From NCBI GenBank assembly GCA_034696485.1, contig JAQIWT010001158.1, positions 1 to 12,140 on the forward strand: a stretch of 12,140 bases of DNA. Direction: 5' to 3'. This document shows, one piece after another, positions 7,101-12,140 of the stretch. A program made the translations under genes and the position numbers. Each line of letters starts with the position of its first letter. Within the stretch, counting starts at the first letter, position 1. The DNA is from Isohypsibius dastychi (Eukaryota; Tardigrada; Eutardigrada; Parachela; Isohypsibiidae). The notes beneath the pieces are model-generated. The model worked only from the letters and a program-made list of their open reading frames with translations. It ran no database searches and had not been told where the DNA came from.

Positions 7101-7786
7101 ATGTCGTTGCCTTTACTGTTAGTGAAGAATCGTACTGAGAATTCACTCAGGAGGCCAGCAGCAGCTAAGTGGCATGAGATGTTATATATATACGTCTGTT
7201 GCTAGCAGTTCACCGTTCACAGAAGTTTACGTCACCAAATTCACAAAAATTCGCTGCGAAATCAATTCGCGAGAGATGAACAACAAGAAATCTGTCATGG
7301 CTGGAATATAGATTCCAAACTTCGTGATGAAAAACAACCGATCGGAAACCGGAGGCACATTAATTCAGCGGGCAATCCTGCGTTACGACAACTATAGAAA
7401 TGACTTACTCCAAACCGAGTCACCCATGTCTGACGGTGCCACAAGTAGTCCTCCCTGCTCTACATTCTCTTTTGTGTGCTGTAGAACCACCAAAAAAACC
7501 CGAGTCAGCGATGGAGATCATATTCCATATCGTAGGCGAACAAACCTGTTCCACTTTTGCGCTTCTGGCCACAAACCAATCAGCAGCAAACTGCAGGAAT
7601 GCATCTTTTTCGACCTTTTTTCTGTAATCGTACAATGGATTTCAGCATCTGTCGATTATTCGAAAAAGGTTAGCGGGATATCGCTTGCTTGAGAACATCC
7701 ACGACGAATTGATACAAGATATCCTTGGCGCCTTCTGGCAGACGACTCTTCTTTTTGGCGATTCGATCGGTCGCCAATTCCGGCAT
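3909..7786 (-). CDS. RIIa-domain scaffold-like protein with tandem APEPSxMRF/TPSNMGG modules, 13-exon model, 638 aa
   Basis: Proposed join on the minus strand: 7786-7689, 7621-7546, 7478-7409, 7064-7011, 6953-6462, 6399-6364, 6301-6155, 5850-5680, 5623-5465, 4795-4625, 4563-4405, 4251-4204, 4144-3909. This totals 1917 nt and stays in frame throughout. Residues about 14-56 resemble the RIIa dimerisation/docking domain of cAMP-dependent kinase regulatory subunits, SP17, ropporin and CABYR (LPEGAKDILYQFVVDVL, then FLQFAADWF). In that family the domain binds amphipathic helices of A-kinase anchoring proteins, often in sperm tails and cilia. Residues 147-240 hold three SLDPSYEE repeats. From about residue 264 on, acidic modules run from A-x-E-P-S-x-M-R-F to T-P-S-N-M-G-G-x-x-W. 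There is no signal peptide or membrane segment. From exon 3 on, every internal junction is phase 1, so modules can be gained or lost without a frameshift. A flagellar or ciliary scaffold role is inference; I know of no family with this module. Confidence 0.75.
4204..4251 (-). CDS. Exon 12: module head APEPSVMKFAQKNEN
   Basis: 48 nt, phase 1-1, acceptor gctttttttgtag and donor AAACG|GTGAAA. Like exon 6 it holds only the module head and stops at AAAACG|GTGA. If the donor were skipped, a TAG follows within five codons. Confidence 0.72.
4259..4387 (-). pseudogene. Decayed module exon inside intron 11
   Basis: The 153-bp intron between exons 11 and 12 (4252-4404) is a multiple of three, has no in-frame stop, and reads EALEPSARFDCSDLYECL in the same frame as its neighbours. 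EALEPSARF matches the module head EAPEPSxMRF. Where a working module has cag|AAGCG, this one has atg|AGGCG, so the acceptor AG seems lost. A donor-like C|GTAAAC follows. I read it as a former head exon that is no longer spliced in, although retaining the whole intron would add 51 residues in frame. Confidence 0.5.
4405..4563 (-). CDS. Exon 11: complete module, APEPSVMRF to TPSNMGASGW
   Basis: 159 nt, phase 1-1, acceptor ttctttttcttccag and donor TGGA|GTAAGT. It starts NAPEPSVMRFAQQNEDQH and ends LTVTPSNMGASGW, with one Gly to Ala change in the tail. Its head is nearly identical to exon 12 (APEPSVMKFAQKNEN), suggesting a recent duplication. Confidence 0.8.
4625..4795 (-). CDS. Exon 10: complete module, APEPSHLRF to TPSTMGGTRW
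   Basis: 171 nt, phase 1-1, acceptor aaatttgttttcag and donor TGGA|GTTAGT. It starts EAPEPSHLRFIPVSDDE and ends YLSVTPSTMGGTRW. A perfect donor-like GTAAGT occurs inside the exon at 4760-4755, close to the place where other modules have a real intron. Using it with the next acceptor would shift the frame and reach a stop soon after. Confidence 0.8.
5465..5623 (-). CDS. Exon 9: complete module, AEPSHMQF to TPSNIGGSRW
   Basis: 159 nt, phase 1-1, acceptor catcgtttacag and donor TGGG|GTGAGT, separated from exon 8 by an intron of only 56 bp. It starts EAAEPSHMQFDEISDQEV and ends DFPATPSNIGGSRW. The spacer is rich in Asp, Glu, Ser and His. Confidence 0.8.
5680..5850 (-). CDS. Exon 8: complete module, AEPSNMRF to TPSNIGGSAW
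   Basis: 171 nt, phase 1-1, acceptor gtttgttcattcag and donor TGGG|GTGAGT. It starts GSAEPSNMRFARDFDEEP and ends NLEITPSNIGGSAW. The middle is acidic and carries PHP/WPN-type residues not shared with other modules, so head and tail are conserved while the spacer drifts. Confidence 0.8.
6054..6066 (+). repeat. 13-base poly-C tract in intron 7
   Basis: A pure C run lies on the plus strand inside the 304-bp intron between exons 7 and 8. On the transcribed strand it is poly-G, well away from both splice sites. Its length is likely to be polymorphic. Confidence 0.7.
6155..6301 (-). CDS. Exon 7: module body and tail, ending TPSNMGGAGW
   Basis: The acceptor atatgtttgcag is strong and the donor TGGG|GTATGT is good; 147 nt, phase 1-1. 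The body is acidic and Gln-rich (GDHQEEGNQDNTDLYQ) and ends DFPVTPSNMGGAGW. Together with exon 6 it makes one complete module that is interrupted by an intron, whereas exons 8-11 carry the whole module in one piece. Confidence 0.78.
6364..6399 (-). CDS. Exon 6: 36-nt microexon, module head AEPASMRLDEQN
   Basis: Twelve codons between acceptor tgtctag and donor AAACG|GTGACA, phase 1-1, flanked by introns of 62 bp on each side. The protein aligns with AEPSNMRF of exon 8. The acceptor is a tandem TAGCAG (NAG-NAG), so splicing could start at 6399 or 6396 and differ by one residue. Confidence 0.65.
6462..6953 (-). CDS. Exon 5: large acidic exon with three SLDPSYEE repeats
   Basis: This is 492 nt in phase 1-1, with acceptor aaacatatag after a 57-bp intron and donor AATCAG|GTATGA. 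It encodes residues 100-263. Three copies of a unit beginning GRKSLDPSYEE start at residues 147, 181 and 218, spaced 34 and 37 residues apart. Each is followed by Asp/Glu/Gln/Tyr-rich sequence such as YTDDQHDNY. The Tyr and Ser residues in acidic context are plausible kinase targets, but that is inference. A second minus-strand frame across the same stretch (6498-6827) lacks the repeat logic and is a shadow. Confidence 0.75.
7011..7064 (-). CDS. Exon 4: diverged module head (ASFTQMALDKHQEN)
   Basis: Eighteen codons lie between acceptor ttctttcctcag and donor AAACG|GTAGAG, phase 1-1. The sequence ASNASFTQMALDKHQEN resembles the short module heads in exons 6 and 12 (AEPASMRLDEQN and APEPSVMKFAQKNEN), and all three end in AAAACG just before the donor. 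This is the least certain small exon because its protein similarity is weak. Confidence 0.55.
7409..7478 (-). CDS. Exon 3: module tail VAPSDMGDSVW
   Basis: The acceptor tttttttggtggttctacag lies just above 7478 and the donor TGGA|GTAAGT at 7409/7408 is strong. The 23 codons end GLLVAPSDMGDSVW, which lines up with the module tail TPSNMGGAGW of later exons, including the Trp one base before the donor. This exon moves the gene from phase 0 to phase 1, and all later exons are phase 1-1. It looks like the founding or most diverged copy of the module tail. Confidence 0.7.
7546..7621 (-). CDS. Exon 2: second half of the RIIa docking domain
   Basis: The acceptor is gattacag at 7622-7629, after a 67-bp intron. 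The exon reads KKVEKDAFLQFAADWFVARS, the FAAxYF helix of RIIa domains with Trp in place of the usual Tyr. The donor CAG|GTTTGT at 7546/7545 is good. With the GC-AG junction the loop between the two helices is about two residues longer than in SP17 or PKA RII, so the exact junction deserves transcript proof. Confidence 0.7.
7689..7786 (-). CDS. Exon 1: start and first half of the RIIa docking domain
   Basis: ATG at 7786-7784 opens MPELATDRIAKKKSRLPEG and continues AKDILYQFVVDVL, which matches the first helix of RIIa domains (family pattern P-x-G-L-x-x-L-L-x-x-F-x-x-x-V-L). An in-frame TGA lies 24-30 bases upstream, so this is the first possible Met, and a docking domain near the N-terminus is usual for the family. 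No GT donor fits the phase of exon 2. The best junction is CTCAA|GCAAGC, a GC donor ending the exon at 7689. Reading on instead gives a stop (TAA) six codons later. Confidence 0.7.
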
Positions 7787-8684
7787 TCTGGCAAGTTTTA
7801 CACTAAGATATCAGTCGTGACGGATTTGAAGAACATGCGAAGATGAAGATGCCATATCTTCTTTTTTAATTTTCAGACCAAAACATTTGGTTCTTTGCAC
7901 ATTGTCATGGAGACTCAAGTTTTTCGCTATCAAAATCCAATCAGTAGAATTTTGCAGAAGAGAGAATCAGACAAGGTATCTTCAACTGCGGAAAGTACAA
8001 TCAAGTCTGGATGAAGCAGTCGAAGCACCGATGCTCTTGTTCTGATTCTGAATGCCCTCAAATGTCCCTGAGCGGGGAAAGCCTAATTCTTTGCTGGATC
8101 GAGTTTCGTTTCTTTGTTATGTACCAAATCAGAGCTGAAAACCCATGCTGTTCAAAACATGACCATTTTTTCGTCCAACGTACCGTAAGAACGGAATTGA
8201 AGATCTTCACGCCCGCGCTTCATGTGAAGCAGATGGACTGGGATGACCTATCATCCGATAGCTCTTGCGGGCGGTTGCCGGTTCACCGACTGACTCACGC
8301 TACTGTATCAGAGTTGGGAGAATCAGTCTGAACTTTGCTAAAAATATGTCCGTTGTGACGTTGACCTCGAGATCAAAGGAACTGGTTTTAAAGAAGCACA
8401 CTGTGCAATAAACCGAACAGGACTAGTTCTTGCGGCATATGTTAAGGAGTGGACACCCGGTCGAGGGGGGGGGGGGTTGTTCGGGTGGTGTTCCTAGGTA
8501 ACATCCCTTGCCCTCAGAAGCTCTCTTTCCGTGAGCAGGCAGTTCTTGCTGCCTGCTCACGGAAAGGCTGGAATGAAAATGTCGACTTCTTTGTTCCCTG
8601 AAGAGTTCATGTTAATCTGTTTTAGATACTCGGTACAACTCGATCTAGCACAAGGAAATATCAAATTGAAGTCCGGCGGGCGCT
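7787..8684. other. Region between the IQ exon and the RIIa gene start
   Basis: This should hold the RIIa gene's promoter and 5' UTR and the end of the IQ gene's 3' UTR. A plus-strand frame of 106 codons (8011-8331) is Cys-rich and is followed by AATAAA at 8405-8410, but it has no recognisable domain or supporting promoter, so I do not call it a gene. A 12-base G run (8465-8476) and a perfect hairpin are listed separately or noted as findings. No TATA box is obvious upstream of 7786 on the minus strand. Confidence 0.35.
8525..8566. repeat. Perfect 18-bp inverted repeat, 6-base loop
   Basis: CTTTCCGTGAGCAGGCAG at 8525-8542 is followed by loop TTCTTG (8543-8548) and the exact reverse complement at 8549-8566. 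No oligo-U tract or other RNA-gene signal follows, and the stem is too short for a typical miRNA precursor. It may be a cruciform-prone repeat or a small element remnant. Confidence 0.85.
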
Positions 8685-8690
8685 TTTATT
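8685..8690 (-). promoter_or_regulatory. Polyadenylation signal AATAAA of the IQ-motif gene
   Basis: Minus-strand AATAAA lies about 157 bases after the TGA at 8849-8847, which supports the reading that the IQ exon is a terminal exon. Confidence 0.5.
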
Positions 8691-8846
8691 GCATGTAGCG
8701 CGCTCGAAGACATAAAGATCCGATAGTTTCGATTAAATAACGCATTGAGAGGAACAAAATCTCGATTGTATAGAGAAGAAATCAATGAGATCGATCCCGA
8801 CAATTTGAGATGTAAGATTACCAGATGGCTCTTGATCAACTTCAGA

Positions 8847-9014
8847 TCACGTTTTCCAGAGAAGGACGCGGTACTGTGACGGCGTTGAAGTTTGAGTTGG
8901 AGATGGACTGGCGCTGCTTTTTCGCGCTTTTAGACCCTTTAATGCCCCCTGAATCTTCAAGGCTGCTTTCTCCACATCCGGATCACCCAGGTCGATATCA
9001 ACTTCCTCGGTTGG
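8847..9014 (-). CDS. Terminal exon of an IQ-motif (SP17-like) protein (partial gene)
   Basis: Reading the minus strand after acceptor attttctgtattacag, 55 codons run to TGA. The start, EEVDIDLGDPDVEKAALKIQ, is followed by GALKGLKARK. The stretch KAALKIQGALKGLKARK fits the IQ motif (IQxxxRGxxxR), which binds calmodulin, with Lys/Leu at positions often taken by Arg/Phe. An acidic IDL-x-DP-x-V block just before the IQ is typical of the C-termini of SP17-like proteins and related small calmodulin-binding proteins such as PCP4 and igloo. After it comes a Ser/Thr/Pro tail ending VLLWKT. The exon starts in phase 0. I could not find earlier exons within the window; they may lie beyond the transposon block to the right. 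Its neighbour has the RIIa half of the SP17 architecture. Confidence 0.65.
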   Translation of the reverse strand, partial: PTEEVDIDLGDPDVEKAALKIQGALKGLKARKSSASPSPTQTSTPSQYRVLLWKT

Positions 9015-9612
9015 CTGTAATACAGAAAATGATTAAACTCCCGATTGACATAATTTCCTGAACAGTTGCTATCAATTTTTTCTTAAATTGGTTTTGGAGA
9101 TCAGTGATTGGGGACTCAGTGATGTACGCATCGATTTTTGTCTGAGGTGAATCGATCATAATTACTATCCTATTCAGCAAACAAATCAATGGACTAGAAT
9201 AATTCATGCCTGGATTTTTTGAAAGGGGATTAACTCTTCTCTTGCCAGGTGGGGTAAAAGTTACCCCACGCTCGTTTAAAAATTGCATATCTCGTGAACT
9301 ACTAACGTTATGACTTTAAATTCCAAAATCGACGTAGAGTTTTGCAATTCCTAAATTTTTATCTTTTCCGAATGATAAAGTCTCGGTTATAACCGCAGGA
9401 AACCAGCTGGGATTGTTTTTGTGAGTTCCACACCACTTGTAATTCAAATAAATATTAACGTTCCGCAAAAAATTATAAGCACATTTTGAAAAAACAGAAT
9501 TGTAACGAAATCATGTCTCTAAAGAACGGAACTTAAAATTTGTTTTTATATTGAACGAGCTTTGCACATTAAATTCGAGAAGAGCGAAACTCTTTTCCAC
9601 TGGGCTATTGCT
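9015..9612. other. Probable intron of the IQ gene, AT-rich
   Basis: No exon is recognisable. A perfect 9-bp inverted repeat GTGGGGTAA-AAG-TTACCCCAC lies at 9249-9269. The minus-strand frame 9288-8998 runs through the acceptor of the IQ exon but has no domain-like content and is not in the IQ exon's frame. Confidence 0.4.
9249..9269. repeat. Perfect 9-bp inverted repeat, 3-base loop
   Basis: GTGGGGTAA, loop AAG, TTACCCCAC. It is a short strong hairpin in AT-rich non-coding DNA with no visible function. Confidence 0.7.
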
Positions 9613-10428
9613 TTAACTCAGAACTCGGAACTCGGAACTTGGAACTCGGAACTCGGAACTCAGACTTTCTTAATTCAAAACTCCAAATACGTTTGCCAAC
9701 GATGAAGGTCGCAACCGTAGGTCAGGGTCTAAGTGATGGTTTGTTTTGTAACCTATGAATCTCACTATTATTGATCTGATTCCGACCGTAGCAGTAGCAA
9801 CATCACGATGGATAAGTTTCTATCGTGGGTTTCTATCGCTGAACAGATTTATGTTTAACTATTCAGCACAATGCAAAGTGATAATTTGCATGTAGGAACG
9901 ACATGTTCGATCTGTCAAACAAATCACAGTTTTTAAGGGTTGTACTTCGGGTTTTGCCTGAATACACCTTGAAAATGAAATCAACAACGCTCGATTTCGA
10001 GTCAAAAACTTTCGTTTAGTTTCATGTAAGTTGAAACTTTAGGCCACTAAAACAGCGTTGGTCACGATAATGACTAATATGTCACGATGTTGCCACTGCC
10101 GCGGTCAAAATGAAATTGAAAAAAAATGATCTGTTGGTTACAAAAAAACAAACTGGTACTGGCGCAGGTCCTGAACTGCGGTTGTGACTTGCAGGGTTAA
10201 AACTACGGTCTTTTAATTTCAAATTTCTTGAATTTAAATCTTCTCATTTCAAATTATTGTTCCAAGTTACAATTCCGAGTTCCAAATTCCGAGTTCCGAA
10301 TTCCGAGTTTTGATTCTGAGTTCCGATTCCGATTCCGAGTTCCGAATTCCGAGTTCTGAATTCCGAATTCCGAGTTCCGAATTCCGAGTTCCGAATTCCG
10401 AATTCCGAGTTCCGAGTTCTGAGTTAAG
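9613..10428. mobile_element. TTAA-bounded imperfect palindromic (foldback) element
   Basis: The left end reads TTAACTCAGAACTCGGAAC and the right end is its reverse complement, ending GTTCTGAGTTAA. The inverted match goes deeper than the termini: near 9703-9722 and 10177-10196 (GTC[GA]CAACCG...TCAGG), near 9738-9752 and 10138-10152 (TTGT...GTAACC), and near 9783-9806 and 10080-10105 (GACCG...GCAACATC). Both ends carry simple repeats of the AACTCGGA / TTCCGAGT type, much longer on the right (10262-10425) than the left. TTAA at both borders is the target site used by piggyBac-type transposases, but the outer termini do not show the usual CCC start, so the superfamily is uncertain. There is no transposase frame; the element must be non-autonomous or dead. 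Confidence 0.6.
10262..10425 (+). repeat. TTCCGAGTTCCGAATTCCGA simple-repeat array
   Basis: Many degenerate copies of 7-8 base units TTCCGAG and TTCCGAAT make the expanded right terminus of the TTAA-bounded element. The reverse-complement version, with fewer units, is at 9617-9662. The plus-strand frame that reads SEFRIPSSEFR here is a by-product of the repeat and not a gene. Confidence 0.8.
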
Positions 10429-11090
10429 GTGTCCGTCTAGGGGGGTCGAGCTGTTTTTGGGTTGCCAAATTGTCTTGAGTTGTTATAGAGTTTGGCCGAC
10501 GTCATTTATTGTGAAACCGGGTGCACAAGGCCGGCAGCTATAGATTGACGTCACGCAACACCACCCTCGGTCACTCAGAGAGACACAGAGGAGCCGCAAA
10601 CAGAAATATGTTTACTGTTCTGCCGCCAGAAATCTATGCTACCTGGAAAAAAAATATTAGATGAAAAGTGTAGTACAAAGTAGCAAAAAAACTCTGCTGG
10701 AGAGAAATCTAATAAAACTTGATACTGGATAGATGAAACACTCCTCGAGATTTGTTCATGTCGATGAAATGCACTGTCGTGCATTCAGGAATTGAAAATC
10801 GATGATTTTGCGTCCAGCAGAGTTTTTTTGCTACTTTGTACTACATTTTTCTTCTAATATTTTTTATTCCAGGTAGCATAGATTTCTGGCGCCAGAACAG
10901 TAAACAAATTTCTATTTGCGGCTCCTCTCTGTCTCTCTGAGTGATCGAGGATGGTGTTGCGTGACGTCAATCTATGGCTGCTGGCCTTGTGCACCCGGTA
11001 GCACAATAAATGACGTCGGCCAAACTCTACAACCACCTAAAACAATTTGGCAACCCAAAAACAGCTCGACCCCCCTAGACGGATACCTCA
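10425..11090. mobile_element. 666-bp foldback element with about 277-bp inverted arms
   Basis: The left arm (10425-10701) and right arm (10813-11090) are near-complete reverse complements with scattered mismatches and small indels. Both start AGGT[GA]TCCGTCTAGGGGG at the outside and end ACTCTGCTGGA at the inside. The loop is 111 bp (10702-10812). Long arms and a short unique centre are the hallmark of foldback or hairpin-MITE elements. No transposase frame is present. I see no clean target duplication; the left end overlaps the TTAA border of the neighbouring element. Confidence 0.75.
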
Positions 11091-11165
11091 CAGCAATATC
11101 CTTTCCACTGGTCATTTGCCAGGCAGAGAAAAAAGCAGCGGGCAGAGAGCGGTCAGCCCCCCTTT

Positions 11166-11173
11166 GTTCTCAC
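11166..11173 (+). repeat. Left target-site duplication of the hAT MITE
   Basis: GTTCTCAC lies immediately outside the left terminus and is identical to the copy at 11744-11751. Confidence 0.85.
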
Positions 11174-11743
11174 CAGAGGTACGCAATTACAGGAAAACGA
11201 ACGTTACGTTCCACGTTACTGAAAAAACCTCTGACCGAATTCCGAATTCGCGTTACCACAGAATTTGAGCAAACGAGTCGCGTTATCCGCGTTCCCGATT
11301 TTTTTTGAGCAAACAGAGAACCGAGAACAAACTACCATCAACTCCAACCACTGCTTTTCGTAAACGCAAGAATCAGATCCTGCACATATGAGGCGAGACC
11401 AGTGGTGCAACTGGAAAAATTTATAAGGTGGAAAATCTCGCTCCGCTTCTAATAGCGAAGCGGAAAGCGGAAAATCTTGTTTCATTTGGCTTAGCGAGGC
11501 GGCTTTTTGGGGCTTAACTGCTGGAAGAAGGGGAAAAAAGCTTCAAAGAGAAGTAAATTTACTAAAATCCAGATTTATTTTACGGAATTCTGAGAAAAAT
11601 CAACATTCTGGAATTCGTGATCACCAAATTGCGTTCCGCGTTGCGTTCCAGGACCCAGTTTCCGTTCGAGTTCCATGGGAACGCGGTAACGCAGAAGTAA
11701 CGCGGTAACGCGCATGCGTTACTCCGGAACGCGCGTACCTCTG
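11174..11743. mobile_element. Non-autonomous hAT-type MITE (570 bp)
   Basis: The ends are exact 11-bp inverted repeats, CAGAGGTACGC and GCGTACCTCTG. They are flanked by an exact 8-bp direct repeat GTTCTCAC (11166-11173 and 11744-11751). An 8-bp target duplication and CAGAGG-type termini are diagnostic of the hAT superfamily. Subterminal GTTAC/GTAACGCG motifs recur on the right (11684-11723) and near the left end. There is no frame long enough for a transposase, so movement would need an autonomous relative elsewhere in the genome. Confidence 0.85.
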
Positions 11744-11751
11744 GTTCTCAC
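11744..11751 (+). repeat. Right target-site duplication of the hAT MITE
   Basis: GTTCTCAC lies immediately outside the right terminus. Identity of the two copies suggests that the insertion is not very old. Confidence 0.85.
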
Positions 11752-12140
11752 TAGACACAGCAAACAGACAACCTGCGCCCTATTGAAACTCGCAAGAGCA
11801 AATTCCCCTAGAAATTTGATTACCGGCGAGGCCCGACTTTTTGGGGTTGCCACACAGCGCCATTCGGTCAAATTCAGGATTTTCTCTTAGAACTCTGTGG
11901 AATCTTCATCTACGCTTTATTTTGTAATCAGACATTTTGAAATCACTGCATTGTTATATTCTTCCGCAACTACATTTTGCTTGTCACCTTTTTCGCAACT
12001 CCATGTGCATGAGTTCTTGTCTGCCCTTATTTAATGCAACAAAAACGAAGGGTCCGTATCTTTGCAAACTACGAATTGTGTAAATCGATTCATTCTCCTA
12101 AACCATTGTTCAATGAGAATTCAAATTTTACTTTTCGCAG
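11752..12140. other. Right-hand AT-rich stretch, no gene recognised
   Basis: No exon with recognisable protein content is visible on either strand. The last bases of the window (ttttacttttcgcag) resemble a plus-strand splice acceptor, but the sequence ends there and nothing else supports a plus-strand gene. Confidence 0.35.

Noticed and set aside
8011-8331. A 106-codon plus-strand frame followed by AATAAA at 8405-8410
   Set aside because: Cys-rich but without a recognisable domain, promoter or codon pattern. The poly(A) hexamer alone is common in AT-rich DNA. It would be the only plus-strand gene in the window.
8525-8566. Hairpin as a microRNA precursor or bacterial-type terminator
   Set aside because: The stem is only 18 bp with a 6-base loop, too small for a typical animal pre-miRNA, and the context is eukaryotic with no U-tract.
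10310-10543. A 77-codon plus-strand frame with SEFRIPSSEFR-type repeats
   Set aside because: It is a translation of the TTCCGAG simple repeat inside a transposable element.
12126-12140. Plus-strand splice-acceptor-like end ttttacttttcgcag
   Set aside because: No sequence follows to test an exon, and no plus-strand coding signal precedes it.
1-12140. CRISPR arrays, tRNA or rRNA genes, bacterial operons
   Set aside because: No regularly spaced direct repeats with unique spacers, no cloverleaf-type sequence and no ribosomal signature were seen. Introns and poly(A) signals point to a eukaryote.

Overview
This window looks like nuclear DNA from an animal, most likely an invertebrate. Coding sequence is broken by short GT-AG introns (56 to about 670 bp), there are AATAAA-type polyadenylation signals, intergenic DNA is AT-rich and carries small DNA transposons, and one gene has a cAMP-kinase RIIa docking domain, which is typical of animal ciliary and sperm proteins. 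I cannot name the species. All three recognisable coding units are on the minus strand.

Layout from left to right. (1) Positions 1-508 are an exon of a minus-strand gene that leaves the window. It encodes a Ser/Tyr/Pro/Gln/His-rich N-terminus followed by an acidic stretch, and could belong to a regulatory protein. (2) Positions 509-3707 contain no recognisable gene: AT-rich sequence, a GAT/ATT microsatellite, a GA-rich tract and two poly-G clusters. (3) Positions 3909-7786 hold a minus-strand gene that I assemble into 13 coding exons (1917 nt, 638 aa). It has an N-terminal RIIa-type docking domain, a three-copy 34-37 residue repeat, then a tandem array of symmetric phase 1-1 exons encoding one acidic module. 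The module starts APEPSxMRF and ends TPSNMGGxxW. (4) Positions 8847-9014 are the last exon of another minus-strand gene, ending in an IQ-type calmodulin-binding motif. RIIa plus IQ is the architecture of sperm protein SP17, so the two neighbours may be members of one family. (5) Positions 9613-11751 are a block of non-autonomous DNA elements: an imperfect palindromic element bounded by TTAA, an abutting 666-bp foldback element, and a 570-bp hAT-type MITE with an exact 8-bp target duplication. (6) The rest, to 12140, shows no gene.

The most interesting object is the RIIa gene. It appears to be a docking-domain scaffold expanded by tandem exon duplication, with one module in visible decay inside an intron that is still an open reading frame, some modules carrying an internal intron, and a GC-AG intron splitting the docking domain. 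The exon model rests on splice-site and frame reading by eye; all 12 junctions keep frame.
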